64,000 nt of DNA from Pseudomonas kermanshahensis. Lineage in GTDB: Bacteria; Pseudomonadota; Gammaproteobacteria; Pseudomonadales; Pseudomonadaceae. A model generated the notes under the pieces. The model was not told the DNA's origin and ran no database searches. It worked only from the letters and a program-made list of their open reading frames with translations. Of this stretch, positions 26,153 to 35,315 are shown in pieces; position 1 is the first letter of the stretch, and each line of letters starts with the position of its first letter. The stretch is from assembly GCF_014269205.2 (NCBI RefSeq), contig NZ_JABWRY020000001.1:1798001-1862000 (forward strand). The letters are read 5' to 3'. The position numbers and the translations under genes were made by a program.

Positions 26153-26616
26153 GTGAAGCAATCGCAAAACCTCGCCACTTCTGGTCGCCGGGTCCGAGCC
26201 GTGTCCGTGACGTGTGCCGGCTGGCCTATCTCTTCGCCACTGAGCTTTCCGTGGCTGGTGCCATCGAGATCATCGTCCGGCCGGTGAAGTCCCGTCGCAC
26301 CTTGGAGCAGAACGCGAAGCTCTGGGCCATGTTGGCCGACATCGCGCGCCAGGTTGAATGGCCGGTGAATGGCGTTATGCAAAAGCTCGACAGCGAGGAC
26401 TGGAAGGCGCTCATGACCGCTGCGGCCCGCCAGGAGGTGCGCATGGCCTCAGGCATCAACGGGGGCGTCGTCATGCTGGGCGTCAGTACCCGGCGCATGT
26501 CCGTGGCTGAACTGGGCGACGTCATCGAATGCATGTACGTGTTCGGCGCCGAGCGCGGTGTGCGTTGGAGCGAACCGAAAGGGCAGATGCCTGAGCAGTG
26601 GGAGGCGGCGGCATGA
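26149..26616 (+). CDS. NinB-family recombination protein
   Basis: 155 residues. LEQNAKLWAMLADIARQVEW, then DWKALMTAAARQE and the PKGQMPEQW end follow lambda NinB (Orf), a single-strand DNA-binding protein that helps RecA-type recombination in place of RecFOR. It begins the nin-like block. Confidence 0.85.
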   Translation: MSEAIAKPRHFWSPGPSRVRDVCRLAYLFATELSVAGAIEIIVRPVKSRRTLEQNAKLWAMLADIARQVEWPVNGVMQKLDSEDWKALMTAAARQEVRMASGINGGVVMLGVSTRRMSVAELGDVIECMYVFGAERGVRWSEPKGQMPEQWEAAA

Positions 26617-26912
26617 AGAGCCAGGAAGCAAATCTCAAGCGAAACAAGGACCAAGGCGTTTTCGCAGCGCCCGGCTGGCGAGGGCTGTATGGCCATGGCC
26701 TGACACGGCGCGGGGTGCAGTGTGTGGTTCTTGCTGCAACAGGGAAGAGCGGCAAGCAGATCGCTCGCGAGCTCGGCATTTCACCAGGAACGGTCATGAG
26801 CAGGATGGCAGATGCCCGCCTGCATCTGAACGCCTCAAACCGAACAGAGCTCGTCGCTAAGGCAGTCGCGGCCGGAATCATCTACGCATCGGAGGCCGAG
26901 CCATGCGCGTAG
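26613..26912 (+). CDS. LuxR-type helix-turn-helix protein (99 aa)
   Basis: 99 residues; start at 26613 by ATGA overlap. The second half is a GerE/LuxR-type DNA-binding domain (LTRRGVQCVVLAATGKSGKQ then IARELGISPGTVMSRM). There is no receiver or ligand domain, so it probably acts as a small regulator, perhaps of late genes. Confidence 0.75.
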   Translation: MKSQEANLKRNKDQGVFAAPGWRGLYGHGLTRRGVQCVVLAATGKSGKQIARELGISPGTVMSRMADARLHLNASNRTELVAKAVAAGIIYASEAEPCA

Positions 26913-27499
26913 CCGAGATCAAGCCGAAGAAGTGCAAGGCGCCCGGGTGCGGCCGGCATTTCAAGCCGTCCATGACCACGCAGAAGGTGTGCAGCATCAC
27001 CTGTGCGCTAGCCATGTCGAAGGATTCGAAGGTGCAGAAGGTCGCGGCCAGGGCCATCACCAAGCAGGCGCGCCAGGACCTGCAGGAGCGCCGGGAGAAG
27101 CTGAAGACGAAGGGTGACCACCTACGGGAGGCTCAACAGGCGTTCAACGCGTATATCCGCGAGCGGGACCGTTTGGCGGGGTATCGCTGCATCTCCAGCG
27201 GGCGGCCGCTCGACTGGAACGGCAACGCGGTCGACGCTGGCCACTATCGCAGCACCGGTGCCGCCCCGCACCTGCGCTTCGACGAGAACAACTGCCACGC
27301 CCAGTCGAAGCACGACAACCGATACCTATCCGGGAACGTAGCGGACTACCGGATCGGCCTCATCGAGCGCATCGGCCTGGAAGCTGTAGAGGCCCTGGAA
27401 AGGGACCAATCAGCCCGCCGCTACACCATCGAAGACCTGCAGGCCATCAAGGCCCTGTACAGGCAGAAGCTCAAAGACCTGAGGAGGGCAGCGGCATGA
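26903..27499 (+). CDS. NinG-family (Rap) recombination protein
   Basis: 198 residues. The N-terminal zinc-binding CKAPGCGRHF and the later C, then a charged helix and the HNH-like C-terminal part (CISSGRPLDW, DAGHYRSTGAAPHLRF, NCHAQSKHDNRY) match NinG. Lambda Rap/NinG cuts recombination junctions. Overlaps the previous gene by 10 bp. Confidence 0.88.
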   Translation: MRVAEIKPKKCKAPGCGRHFKPSMTTQKVCSITCALAMSKDSKVQKVAARAITKQARQDLQERREKLKTKGDHLREAQQAFNAYIRERDRLAGYRCISSGRPLDWNGNAVDAGHYRSTGAAPHLRFDENNCHAQSKHDNRYLSGNVADYRIGLIERIGLEAVEALERDQSARRYTIEDLQAIKALYRQKLKDLRRAAA

Positions 27500-27624
27500 C
27501 CTGGACAATCGCAGATACCGCCGGCGCGCTGCTGCTGGCCATGACCATCGCATCCACCTGGTGCATCACTCGCGCCAAGGCCATCGCAAGCCGCCGCAAG
27601 AAGGAGAACGGCCAATGCAGCTGA
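27496..27624 (+). CDS. Very small membrane protein (42 aa)
   Basis: 42 residues: MTWTIADTAGALLLAMTIAS gives one membrane segment (about 4-24), followed by a basic tail (RAKAIASRRKKENG). ATGA overlap with NinG and a 10-bp overlap with the next gene support it. Confidence 0.6.
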   Translation: MTWTIADTAGALLLAMTIASTWCITRAKAIASRRKKENGQCS

Positions 27625-28205
27625 ACAGTGCACGGCAAGCCTGGCATGACTGTCTGTACACGGCCTGGGATAGCCAGGGTTCATTCATCGAGCAGCTTGG
27701 GCTGCTGGGCGCGATGGTCCAGGCCACGGAGCGGCAGCGCCACGCCGGCCATGCCGCTCACCAGGTAATCGCGGGCGGCGTCCAGTCGGCAATCGACAAG
27801 CTCAAGCCGCACGCCAAGGCGTTCGGGCATTTCATGTACGCACCGCGCCTAGATGTCGACGACAAGGAGACTGCTGAGGAGGTCGTATTCCTGATGGTGC
27901 AGCAGCGATCGCCACGAATGACGGCAGCCAAGCGGGAGAAGCTGGAGTATGTCGTGAAGGGCGTCATGACCCGGTACCGGTACATGCACCAGGGCGGCCA
28001 GTCTGCCAATGACGATCCGCTGGAGTCGCCCGAGGGCTTCCGTGCATGGATGATCGCGCACTACGACGTCAAGCTTGAGTCGACCAACTGGGAGAGGGAT
28101 TGGGCCGGATTCGTCCGCCTAGCCTTCGACTGCTGTGAGGATCTGGACAAGGAGGCACTGAGCCCGGTAGCCGCCGCAATCTACGAAATGAAAAGGGCCG
28201 CTTGA
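27615..28205 (+). CDS. Hypothetical phage protein, possible late regulator (196 aa)
   Basis: 196 residues from the ATG at 27615 (AAGGAG upstream). Helical, with three conserved-looking cysteines near the end only partly spaced like a metal site. It is the last gene before a terminator and the tRNA/holin region, the place of lambda Q. An antitermination role is plausible by position, but I do not recognise Q sequence motifs. Confidence 0.6.
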   Translation: MQLNSARQAWHDCLYTAWDSQGSFIEQLGLLGAMVQATERQRHAGHAAHQVIAGGVQSAIDKLKPHAKAFGHFMYAPRLDVDDKETAEEVVFLMVQQRSPRMTAAKREKLEYVVKGVMTRYRYMHQGGQSANDDPLESPEGFRAWMIAHYDVKLESTNWERDWAGFVRLAFDCCEDLDKEALSPVAAAIYEMKRAA

Positions 28206-28284
28206 GGCCCTATTGCGTTCCCGTTCGGCTGGTGATACCGTATCGCCATTGTTACAGTTTTGCCTTCGGCAAACACCAATCAAA

Positions 28285-28310
28285 AGCCCGGCCAAGTGCT
28301 GGGCTTTTTT
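28285..28310 (+). terminator. Terminator before the late region
   Basis: AGCCCGGC (28285-28292) pairs with GCTGGGCT (28298-28305), with one G-T pair, followed by a T run. A small TTTGCC/GGCAAA hairpin lies just before it. It would need antitermination for late gene expression from an upstream promoter. Confidence 0.75.
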
Positions 28311-28531
28311 GTGCTCGCAAGAAACGCAACTGCAGCCAGGGCAGGCCCTCACGGGACAGCCTGGACACTGCTAGCCGGTAGTGTGGTGATACGGAAAAAC
28401 ACCGGCAGCCCGCGCACTCATTCCCTCACTGTGCTGATGGGTGGCGCGAGACTTGATCGGCGAGACTGGTGCGTCAGGGTGCCAGCGCTGGAATGGTCTT
28501 CGGCGGACAGGTGGGGAAAGACCCACGCAAA

Positions 28532-28605
28532 GCGGGCAAGCAGCAGGTTTGCCGCCAGCCTTCCACGCTGAGCAGAGAAGGGTTCGATTCCCTCTGCCCG
28601 CTCCA
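28532..28605 (+). tRNA. Phage tRNA-Gly-like gene (anticodon TCC)
   Basis: 74 nt. The acceptor GCGGGCA pairs perfectly with TGCCCGC, followed by TCCA. The anticodon stem CAGC/GCTG encloses CTTCCAC with anticodon TCC, and the T loop TTCGATT has a 4-bp stem. These parts are as in bacterial tRNA-Gly(TCC). The D arm is unusual: GCAGC/GCCGC with one mismatch and a short AGGTTT loop. It lies in the 480-bp gap before the holin. It could be a working phage tRNA or a decaying one. Confidence 0.6.
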
Positions 28606-28686
28606 ATTTCGTTATGTGCTGCTCCGCACGTTTGCCCTGGCCCTCTATAGGGCCTCAACCGGGCCTTTTATTCCAAGGACACCCCT

Positions 28687-29010
28687 ATGGCCGAACCAAC
28701 AAGCGCCGCCGCGAGCGTAGTGCTGGGCAAGTACGGGGTGGTGATGGCTGCATTCATCGGCTCGATCCTCTCGCTGGGATTCCTGAAGGACCTGACCCGG
28801 TTCCAGGCCGCGACTGCGGTCGCCACCGGCTTCGGCTTCTCGGTTTACCTGACCCAGCCCGTTACCGCCTGGCTCGCCCCGAAGCTTGAACTCGCGGTCA
28901 CCGATGACCTGCTGTGCGGGGTAGCCTTCGTGCTGGGCCTAACCGCCATGAACATCATCCCCGCGATCAAAGCTGCCATGGGGTCGTTCGTCACGGCGCG
29001 AGGTGCCTGA
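28687..29010 (+). CDS. Phage holin (107 aa)
   Basis: 107 residues with three membrane segments (about 15-37, 43-62, 76-98) and an alanine-rich start. Holins make the inner-membrane holes that let endolysin reach the wall. The gene precedes a second small membrane gene by one base. The endolysin lies 24 kb away at 53.5 kb. Confidence 0.78.
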   Translation: MAEPTSAAASVVLGKYGVVMAAFIGSILSLGFLKDLTRFQAATAVATGFGFSVYLTQPVTAWLAPKLELAVTDDLLCGVAFVLGLTAMNIIPAIKAAMGSFVTARGA

Positions 29011-29011
29011 T

Positions 29012-29275
29012 ATGAACAACATCCTGGTTTCAGCGCTGACAGCCCTGGACGTGTTCCTGTGCGTCCTGGTTGTGGTCGCCGCATGCGACTACCTGCGCAA
29101 GGTCCGCCCAGCCGATCAGCCCCTGCTGAGCATCGCCTTCTACCTGGTGGCCATCGGCGGGTTCGGCGCATTCGTCACCGCCCTGCAGGGGCACTGGGTC
29201 AACCCATTCGGCGTGATGCTTCACGCTGGGGTGGTGGCCTATGCCTGGGCCCGTCGCGGTCACGTCTTCACATAA
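29012..29275 (+). CDS. Holin-like small membrane protein (87 aa)
   Basis: 87 residues with three membrane segments (about 4-26, 40-60, 64-82). Start at 29012, directly after the holin stop. It could be a second holin or an antiholin; topology alone cannot decide. Confidence 0.7.
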   Translation: MNNILVSALTALDVFLCVLVVVAACDYLRKVRPADQPLLSIAFYLVAIGGFGAFVTALQGHWVNPFGVMLHAGVVAYAWARRGHVFT

Positions 29276-29351
29276 GCCGCGCCACAAATTCGACATGCGC
29301 CGTTTCGTGGCGCGCCATCAACTCAGCCTGTGCGCAGGCCAGAGAATCCCC

Positions 29352-29585
29352 ATGAAGACCGAATACCAAGTTCGCCCGGTTACCCGCTACATCGTGAGCC
29401 GCTACGCCACTGACGCGGATAGCGCCTCGTCCTCGATGATTGGGGAGTTCCCCAGCGGCCAACAGGCCGACCTGGTTGCTGACGCCATGGTGGCAAAGGA
29501 TCAGGCTGATGGGATCGAGTCCAGCCGCGCCCGTCACGGGCTGAGCCTGGGCGAGGTCATGTCCGGCCAGCGTATTGGAGATTGA
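29352..29585 (+). CDS. Hypothetical phage protein (77 aa)
   Basis: 77 residues beginning MKTEYQVRPVTRYIVSRY, a beta-rich start typical of small single-domain phage proteins. The ribosome site (AGAG) is weak; an ATG at 29295 in frame has none. No family recognised. Confidence 0.6.
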   Translation: MKTEYQVRPVTRYIVSRYATDADSASSSMIGEFPSGQQADLVADAMVAKDQADGIESSRARHGLSLGEVMSGQRIGD

Positions 29586-29588
29586 CCC

Positions 29589-29801
29589 ATGCCTGCGCCA
29601 TCCAGCTTCCATCGCCACGCTGACGGCCGTGGACCTCGCCGGGTATTCGTCAACGGGGTAGAAGTAGAGCGCGCTATCTGGTGCGATACCGCTGCCGGGG
29701 TGTGCGTCTATGCGCCTCTGCCGATCAGGCCGAAGCGGCCGGCATGCGAAGAGCTCTACACCCGCAGGCTGCGCGGGATCGTCACGGTGCGGCAGGCATG
29801 A
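29589..29801 (+). CDS. Hypothetical phage protein (70 aa)
   Basis: 70 residues. The first half contains RRVFVNGVEVERAIWCDTA and ends with a basic helix. The FVNGVEVERAIWCDT pattern is typical of small phage proteins found before terminase, function unknown. ATGA overlap with the metallopeptidase gene. Confidence 0.65.
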   Translation: MPAPSSFHRHADGRGPRRVFVNGVEVERAIWCDTAAGVCVYAPLPIRPKRPACEELYTRRLRGIVTVRQA

Positions 29802-30406
29802 ACCGGCCAATGCCGCCGACCGACCTGCTCGAATCGCCATTCCTGATCCTCAGGCCTGCTCCAGAACTGTGGGAGTGGATACAGCGCGAGGTCCTGGCCG
29901 AAACCGGCAGCATTCACAACCCCGATCACTCCCACCTCATCGACGCCAATGTCGGTGTGATGTGGGCCTCATCTGCCTTCAACAAGAAGGGGCGCTCAGT
30001 GCTGGGCCAGGCCGAACAGCTGATGATCCGGGCTGGAGGTTGGCAGAAGGCGCGTCAAGAGCAGCAGATGCGGGACTGGTTCGGAGAGGAGCCAGAGTTC
30101 CTCATCACCCTGGCCGGCGACTACTGCGCCCAGTGTACCGAGGCAGAGTTCTGCGCCCTGGTAGAGCACGAGCTGTATCACATCGGTCACAAGCTCGATA
30201 AGTACGGAGCCCCGGCATTCGGTGATGACGGCATGCCCAAGCTTGAGATGCGTGGGCACGACGTCGAGGAGTTCGTCGGAGTGGTTCGCCGGTATGGCCC
30301 AAGCCACGACGTACAGCAGCTGATCGACGCTGCAAGCCGGCCGCCTGAGGTGGCCAAGATCAACATTGCGAGGGCCTGCGGAACCTGTCTGCTCAAGTCT
30401 GCCTGA
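29798..30406 (+). CDS. Putative phage metallopeptidase
   Basis: 202 residues. HELYH (124-128) fits the HExxH zinc-protease motif, inside CALVEHELYHIGHKLD, and a later H-x-x-E pattern (MRGHDVEEF) could supply the third ligand. This matches the putative phage metallopeptidase family found next to terminase genes. Substrate unknown. Confidence 0.8.
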   Translation: MNRPMPPTDLLESPFLILRPAPELWEWIQREVLAETGSIHNPDHSHLIDANVGVMWASSAFNKKGRSVLGQAEQLMIRAGGWQKARQEQQMRDWFGEEPEFLITLAGDYCAQCTEAEFCALVEHELYHIGHKLDKYGAPAFGDDGMPKLEMRGHDVEEFVGVVRRYGPSHDVQQLIDAASRPPEVAKINIARACGTCLLKSA

Positions 30407-30437
30407 CCCCTGACAGACCCACGACGGATGAAAACCT

Positions 30438-30899
30438 ATGGCGGCCCTGAGCAACGAGGTGAAAGCCTTCATCGTTCAGGCCCTGGCCTGTTTCGATACC
30501 CCCTCGCAAGTCGCGGCAGCCGTCCGAGAAGAATTCGGCATCGAGGTGACCCGGCAGAAGTGCGAGGCGCATGACCCGACCAAGCGTGCTGGGCGTGACC
30601 TAGCCAAGCGCTGGCGGACCCTATTCGAAGACACTCGTGCGCGATTCCGCGAAGAGACAGCCGAGATCCCCATAGCGAATCGGGCCTACCGGCTCCGCAC
30701 GTTGGGCAGGCTGGCCGAAAAGGTCGAAGGGATGCGCAACTACGGGCTGGCCCTTCAAATCCTTGAGCAGGCGGCCAAGGAAGTCGGCGACGTGTATGTG
30801 AATCGCCAGACCAAGAACGAAAACCCTCACGACAACGTGCCGCCCACCAGGGTGCAGGTCGACGTGGTGGACGCGAGGAAGCCTGATGCCGTCTCTTAA
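30438..30899 (+). CDS. Terminase small subunit (DUF2280 type)
   Basis: 153 residues. The N-terminal helix-turn-helix (about 15-50; FDTPSQVAAAVREEFGIEV) and charged helical remainder match DUF2280 proteins. It should recognise the packaging site and load the large subunit. It overlaps the large-subunit gene by 14 bp. Confidence 0.82.
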   Translation: MAALSNEVKAFIVQALACFDTPSQVAAAVREEFGIEVTRQKCEAHDPTKRAGRDLAKRWRTLFEDTRARFREETAEIPIANRAYRLRTLGRLAEKVEGMRNYGLALQILEQAAKEVGDVYVNRQTKNENPHDNVPPTRVQVDVVDARKPDAVS

Positions 30900-32187
30900 C
30901 GTGCCGCAGGCCAACTTCCTCCGGATGGAGAACAAGTTCCGCGGCTTCGTGGCCGGGTTCGGCTCAGGCAAGACCTGGGTAGGCTGCGCGGCGCTGTGCA
31001 AGCACGTGTGGGAGTGGCCCCGGATCGATTCCGGCTACTTCGCGCCGACGTATCCACAGATCCGCGACATCTTCTTCCCGACGATCGAGGAAGTGGCTTT
31101 CGACTGGGGCCTGAAGGTCAAGACGAAGGAGAGCGACAAGGAGGTCGAGTTCTACAGCGGCGGCCAGTACCGCAGCACGACCATCTGCCGCTCGATGGAG
31201 AAGCCGCAGACCATCGTGGGCTTCAAGATCGGGCACGCCCTGGTCGACGAGCTCGATGTTCTGCCAGCGCTGAAGGCTGAGCACGCCTGGCGCAAGATCA
31301 TTGCCCGGATGCGTTACAACGTGCCCGGGCTGAAGAACGGCGTGGACGTAACCACCACCCCCGAGGGGTTCAAGTTCGTCTATCAGCAGTTCGTGAAGCA
31401 GCTGCGCGAGAAGCCGGCCCTGCAGGGCATGTACGGCCTGGTGCAGGCCAGCACGTTCGATAACGAGCTGAACCTGCCCCCGGACTACATCCCATCGCTG
31501 ATGGAGTCGTACCCAGCCCAGCTGATCCTGGCCTACCTGAATGGCCAGTTCGTCAACCTCAATGCCGGCTCGATCTACCACGCCTACGACCGGAAGCTGA
31601 ATTCCTGCTTCGACACAGTCGAGGCGGGTGAGCCGCTGTTCATTGGCATGGACTTCAACGTCGGCAAGATGGCCGCCATCACGCACGTCAAGCGCGCTGA
31701 CGGCAAGCCCAGGGCGGTGGATGAGCTGATCGACGGCTTCGACACCCCGGACATGATCCGGCGCATCAAGGAGCGCTACTGGCGGCACAACGGCCGCGAC
31801 TACGAGAAGACCTGCGAGATCAGGATCTACCCCGACGCCTCTGGCGGGTCGCGCAAGTCGGTGAATGCCAGCGAGACGGACATCGCCATCCTGCGCCAGG
31901 CCGGCTTTGCCGTGATCGCGCCCGACGCCAACCCGCCGGTGAAAGACCGCATCAACGCCATGAACGCGATGTTCTGCAATGCGAATGGCGAACGCCGCTA
32001 CCTGATCAACCCGCTGCGATGCCCGACCTATGCAGACGGGCTGGAGCAGCAGGTGTGGGCCCCCAATGGTGAGCCTGACAAGAAATCCGGCGTCGACCAC
32101 GCGAACGACGCAGGCGGCTACTTCATCCATCACGACTATCCGATCAGCAGGCCGGTCACTCACGTGCCGATCTCGTTCACTTTCTGA
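30886..32187 (+). CDS. Terminase large subunit
   Basis: 433 residues. Walker A GFGSGKT (24-30) and Walker B ALVDELD (118-124) form the packaging ATPase. The C-terminal nuclease has IGMDFNVGK with Asp256 and late acidic residues (VDHANDAGG, about 403-407). It drives DNA into the prohead and cuts genome ends. Confidence 0.93.
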   Translation: MPSLNVPQANFLRMENKFRGFVAGFGSGKTWVGCAALCKHVWEWPRIDSGYFAPTYPQIRDIFFPTIEEVAFDWGLKVKTKESDKEVEFYSGGQYRSTTICRSMEKPQTIVGFKIGHALVDELDVLPALKAEHAWRKIIARMRYNVPGLKNGVDVTTTPEGFKFVYQQFVKQLREKPALQGMYGLVQASTFDNELNLPPDYIPSLMESYPAQLILAYLNGQFVNLNAGSIYHAYDRKLNSCFDTVEAGEPLFIGMDFNVGKMAAITHVKRADGKPRAVDELIDGFDTPDMIRRIKERYWRHNGRDYEKTCEIRIYPDASGGSRKSVNASETDIAILRQAGFAVIAPDANPPVKDRINAMNAMFCNANGERRYLINPLRCPTYADGLEQQVWAPNGEPDKKSGVDHANDAGGYFIHHDYPISRPVTHVPISFTF

Positions 32188-32195
32188 GGCCACCC

Positions 32196-33620
32196 ATGCC
32201 GAATTTCCTTCCCCGGGCAGAGTACTCGGAGGCCTTGCCCGGCTGGCAGCTGGTCAAGCGCTGCGTGGCGGGCGCCCGCGAGGTGCGCAAGCACGATATC
32301 TACCTGCCGATGCCAGACCCGGAGAACAAGTCTCCCGAGAACCAGGCGCGTTACAAGCAGTATAAGAAGCGGGCGATGTTCCTGAACATCACCGGGCGCA
32401 CGCGCACTGGCCTGCTGGGCGCTGTGTTCCGCAAGACTGCGGAGCTGGAGTTGCCCGCCGGGGTCGAGTACCTCAAGGAGAACGCCAGCGGCGACGGTAC
32501 GAGCCTGGAGCAGCTGTCCAAGGACGCCGTGGGCGAATGCCTGGACGCTGGCCGGGGCGGCTTCCTCGTGGACTTCCCTGCGGTTGAGGGCGTGTCCTCG
32601 ATGGCTGACATGCAGGGCCGCAGCGCGCTGATTCACCACTACGGCGCCGAGTCGATCATCGACTGGGACGAGCAGGTGGTCGATGGCGTGAAGCGCCTGG
32701 TCTATGTCTGCCTGTTGGAGTGCGTGTCCGTGTTCAGTCCGGACAGCCTGGAGCGGACCACTGGCACCCAGTACCGCGTGCTGCTACTTGTTGATGGCCG
32801 CTACGTCCAGCGCGTCTACGCCGAAGACGGCAACAGCTACAGCGAGGTCGCGCCGCTCGACAAGAATGGTCGCCCCTTCGACCACATCCTGTTCAGCTTC
32901 TACGGCGCCCAGAACAACGACGCCAGCGTCGACAAGTCGCCTCTTGAAGACCTGGCTGACGTGAACATCCTGCACTACGGAAACAGTGCCACGGTGGAGG
33001 AGAGCGGGTTCATCAGCAGCCAGCCGACGCTGTTCATCACCACCGACATCAGTGCCGATGACTTCGCCAAGCTGAACCCGAACGGCATGCACATCGGTTC
33101 GACCCGGGGCTACAACCTCGGAAAGGCCGGCAATGCCACCCTCGTCCAGGCAACCGAGAGCCAGCTGGCCCGCACGCTGCTCAAGGACAAGGAAGAGCAG
33201 ATGCTGATGATCGGCGCACGCATTGTGCAGAAGGCGGGCGGTGCCGAGACGGCCGAGGCCGTGCGCATCCGCTACAGCTCGGACAACAGTGTGCTGGGTA
33301 CCATTGCTGGCAACGTGTCCGAGGCCCTGAAACGGGCCATCCTCGACGCCGAGCGCTTCATGATGGGCGAGCCGGACGAGGACGGCACGGTCTTCTGGCT
33401 CAACCAATCGTTCTTCGACGAGACGATGACCGCCCAGGACATCCTGGCCCAGATCCAGCTGTGGCAACAGGGCTTCATCGCCAAGCGGGATGTTCGGGTC
33501 AATCTTCGTCAGGGTGGCGTGCTGGAGGCGGACCGCAGTGACGAGAAAATCGACGATGACCTGGCCCAGCAACCGCCGGTGACCGGCAACGACACCGGAG
33601 ATGGCGGCGATGAGCAGTGA
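32196..33620 (+). CDS. Portal protein (DUF4055 type)
   Basis: 474 residues. FLPRAEYSEALPGWQLVKRC near the start, the GRTRTGLLGAVFRK segment (about 65) and the acidic tail follow DUF4055 portal proteins. It forms the 12-fold ring through which DNA enters. Its stop overlaps the start region of the next gene. Confidence 0.87.
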   Translation: MPNFLPRAEYSEALPGWQLVKRCVAGAREVRKHDIYLPMPDPENKSPENQARYKQYKKRAMFLNITGRTRTGLLGAVFRKTAELELPAGVEYLKENASGDGTSLEQLSKDAVGECLDAGRGGFLVDFPAVEGVSSMADMQGRSALIHHYGAESIIDWDEQVVDGVKRLVYVCLLECVSVFSPDSLERTTGTQYRVLLLVDGRYVQRVYAEDGNSYSEVAPLDKNGRPFDHILFSFYGAQNNDASVDKSPLEDLADVNILHYGNSATVEESGFISSQPTLFITTDISADDFAKLNPNGMHIGSTRGYNLGKAGNATLVQATESQLARTLLKDKEEQMLMIGARIVQKAGGAETAEAVRIRYSSDNSVLGTIAGNVSEALKRAILDAERFMMGEPDEDGTVFWLNQSFFDETMTAQDILAQIQLWQQGFIAKRDVRVNLRQGGVLEADRSDEKIDDDLAQQPPVTGNDTGDGGDEQ

Positions 33621-34653
33621 CGGCTACCTGTCCGACGCAGCGACTCGCCACCAGGTCCACGTGCAGCGCTACGCCGGGGGAAGCCTCAAGCGTCTGGCCA
33701 AGTTCATCACCAAGGCCATTGGCACCGCCAAATCGCGCGTATCGGAAGGATTGAGTCGATACGGTACCCAACGGTACGAAAAGCAGATCCAAGAGCTACA
33801 GGGCGAGCTGGCGGGCGTGTACGGCGAGATGAAGCAGCAGGCCGTGCTCGACCTTGCCGAGTTCGGCGGCTACGAGGCCGAGTTCAACATGACGCTGCTG
33901 GGCAAGGTCGTGAAGACGGTCGTTCAGCTGAACAGGCCAAGCATGGAGCAGGTCGCCGCAGCAGCTCTGGCCGATCCGCTCGACCTGGAGGTCGGCAAGG
34001 GCCGTCAGCGCATCAGCATCAATGGCGCGCTCGATCAGTACGGCATCAAGAAAAGCGCCGAGATCATCAGCGAGATTCGCATGGGGTCGGCACTGGGGGA
34101 GACGTCCGGGCAGATCAGTCGCCGGCTGACGTCACTGGGCGTCCAGCAGCGTGACCAGGCACAGGCATTGGTCAACACCATGACCAACCACATCGCCACC
34201 ACGGCGCGCGTGGAGGTGCTCAAGGACAACGACGACATCCTCAAGGGGATGCGGCGGATCGCCACCCTGGACAGCCGGACCACGCTGTTCTGCATGAGCA
34301 TCGACCAGACGATCATCCCGCTGGATGGGCCAAAGCCTCCGTATCACTGGCGGTGCCGGACCACGCTCATCCCAGTGCTGAAAGACGAGTTCGCCAGGGA
34401 GATCCCCGGCTCAACCAGGCCTTCTGTCGGCCCTGATGGTGCCGAGCAGGTCAGCAGCAAGACCAGTTATGGCGAATGGCTCGCCCGGCAGCCGGCATCG
34501 TTCCAGAAGGACGTGCTGGGGCCTGAGCGCTACAAGCTGTTCAGCAAGGGCGAGCTCGCCATCGACCGCTTTGTCGATGACAACGGCAAGACCTTGACCC
34601 TCAAACAGCTGCGCGAGCGTGAGCCGATGGCTTTTGAGAAGGCTGGCATTTAG
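33610..34653 (+). CDS. Phage head morphogenesis protein (SPP1 gp7 / Mu F-like)
   Basis: 347 residues from the ATG at 33610; an ATG at 33601 is too close to the GGAG. The core (about 160-265; GETSGQISRRLTSLG to YHWRCRTTLIPV) is the gp7 minor head domain. The C-terminal segment SYGEWLARQPASFQKDVLG then RYKLFSKGEL has a relic counterpart at 58481-58660. Confidence 0.87.
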   Translation: MSSDGYLSDAATRHQVHVQRYAGGSLKRLAKFITKAIGTAKSRVSEGLSRYGTQRYEKQIQELQGELAGVYGEMKQQAVLDLAEFGGYEAEFNMTLLGKVVKTVVQLNRPSMEQVAAAALADPLDLEVGKGRQRISINGALDQYGIKKSAEIISEIRMGSALGETSGQISRRLTSLGVQQRDQAQALVNTMTNHIATTARVEVLKDNDDILKGMRRIATLDSRTTLFCMSIDQTIIPLDGPKPPYHWRCRTTLIPVLKDEFAREIPGSTRPSVGPDGAEQVSSKTSYGEWLARQPASFQKDVLGPERYKLFSKGELAIDRFVDDNGKTLTLKQLREREPMAFEKAGI

Positions 34654-34690
34654 AGTGGCGGATTGCCACTTTACTGGAAAATTTCAGCAG

Positions 34691-35272
34691 ATGAGATTGG
34701 TGTATTGGGTTGGTGGGTTGGCTGCGTGTGCAGCTTCCGGGATGCTAGGGCTGGCTGCCGGAATCAATCTGAATCCAACATCGACGGTCAAATTCGTACC
34801 CGATGGAAGCGTTTTTGCCGACTGGCTGTCCGGAGTTGGGACGGTGTTTGCGGCTTTTGTGGCCTTGTACTTGGCTGACCGTCAACGCAGGGACAACACC
34901 GCTAAGATCGAGATAAGTCAGTACTTTTCCAGAGACAACCTCACAATTGACCTCGTCTCCATAGGCGAAAAGCCGGCAGTGGTGAAAGGGATATTTATTC
35001 GCTCAAAGCGAACGAGGAAACAAGCCAAGCTCAATCGCTCTCCGATTTCTGGTTACGAAAAGATGGTTGGTCGATACGAGTATGGGGACGCTAACCGCCT
35101 TGCGATCAGTCAGTCCCTCTTCCTCGATATTGCTATCGAGCTTGAGCACGAGTTTGGAAGTAGAAATTTTGATGGATTGCTGCTTGTTGTTGGCACTGCC
35201 ACGGCGGAGTTTCGAGCCGAATTAGACGGAGATTTTATTCAAGCGCTTCGTAAGGAATTAGCCGACGTTTAG
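34691..35272 (+). CDS. Membrane protein moron in the head operon (193 aa)
   Basis: 193 residues from the ATG at 34691 (ribosome site poor). Two membrane segments (about 3-26 and 42-62; the second GTVFAAFVALYLA) are followed by a cytoplasmic beta-rich domain of 130 residues. Visibly richer in A and T than its neighbours and closed by its own terminator at 35.3 kb. It lies between head morphogenesis and scaffold genes, with no counterpart in the assembly pathway. Candidate exclusion protein; function unproven. Confidence 0.75.
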   Translation: MRLVYWVGGLAACAASGMLGLAAGINLNPTSTVKFVPDGSVFADWLSGVGTVFAAFVALYLADRQRRDNTAKIEISQYFSRDNLTIDLVSIGEKPAVVKGIFIRSKRTRKQAKLNRSPISGYEKMVGRYEYGDANRLAISQSLFLDIAIELEHEFGSRNFDGLLLVVGTATAEFRAELDGDFIQALRKELADV

Positions 35273-35315
35273 CTCGTCCAGAGCACTAAGCCTAATATTC
35301 CGCTGATCTTTTAAC

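Noticed and set aside
30964-32193. 409-codon open frame on the minus strand
   Set aside because: Antisense to the terminase large subunit, whose ATPase and nuclease motifs are clear.
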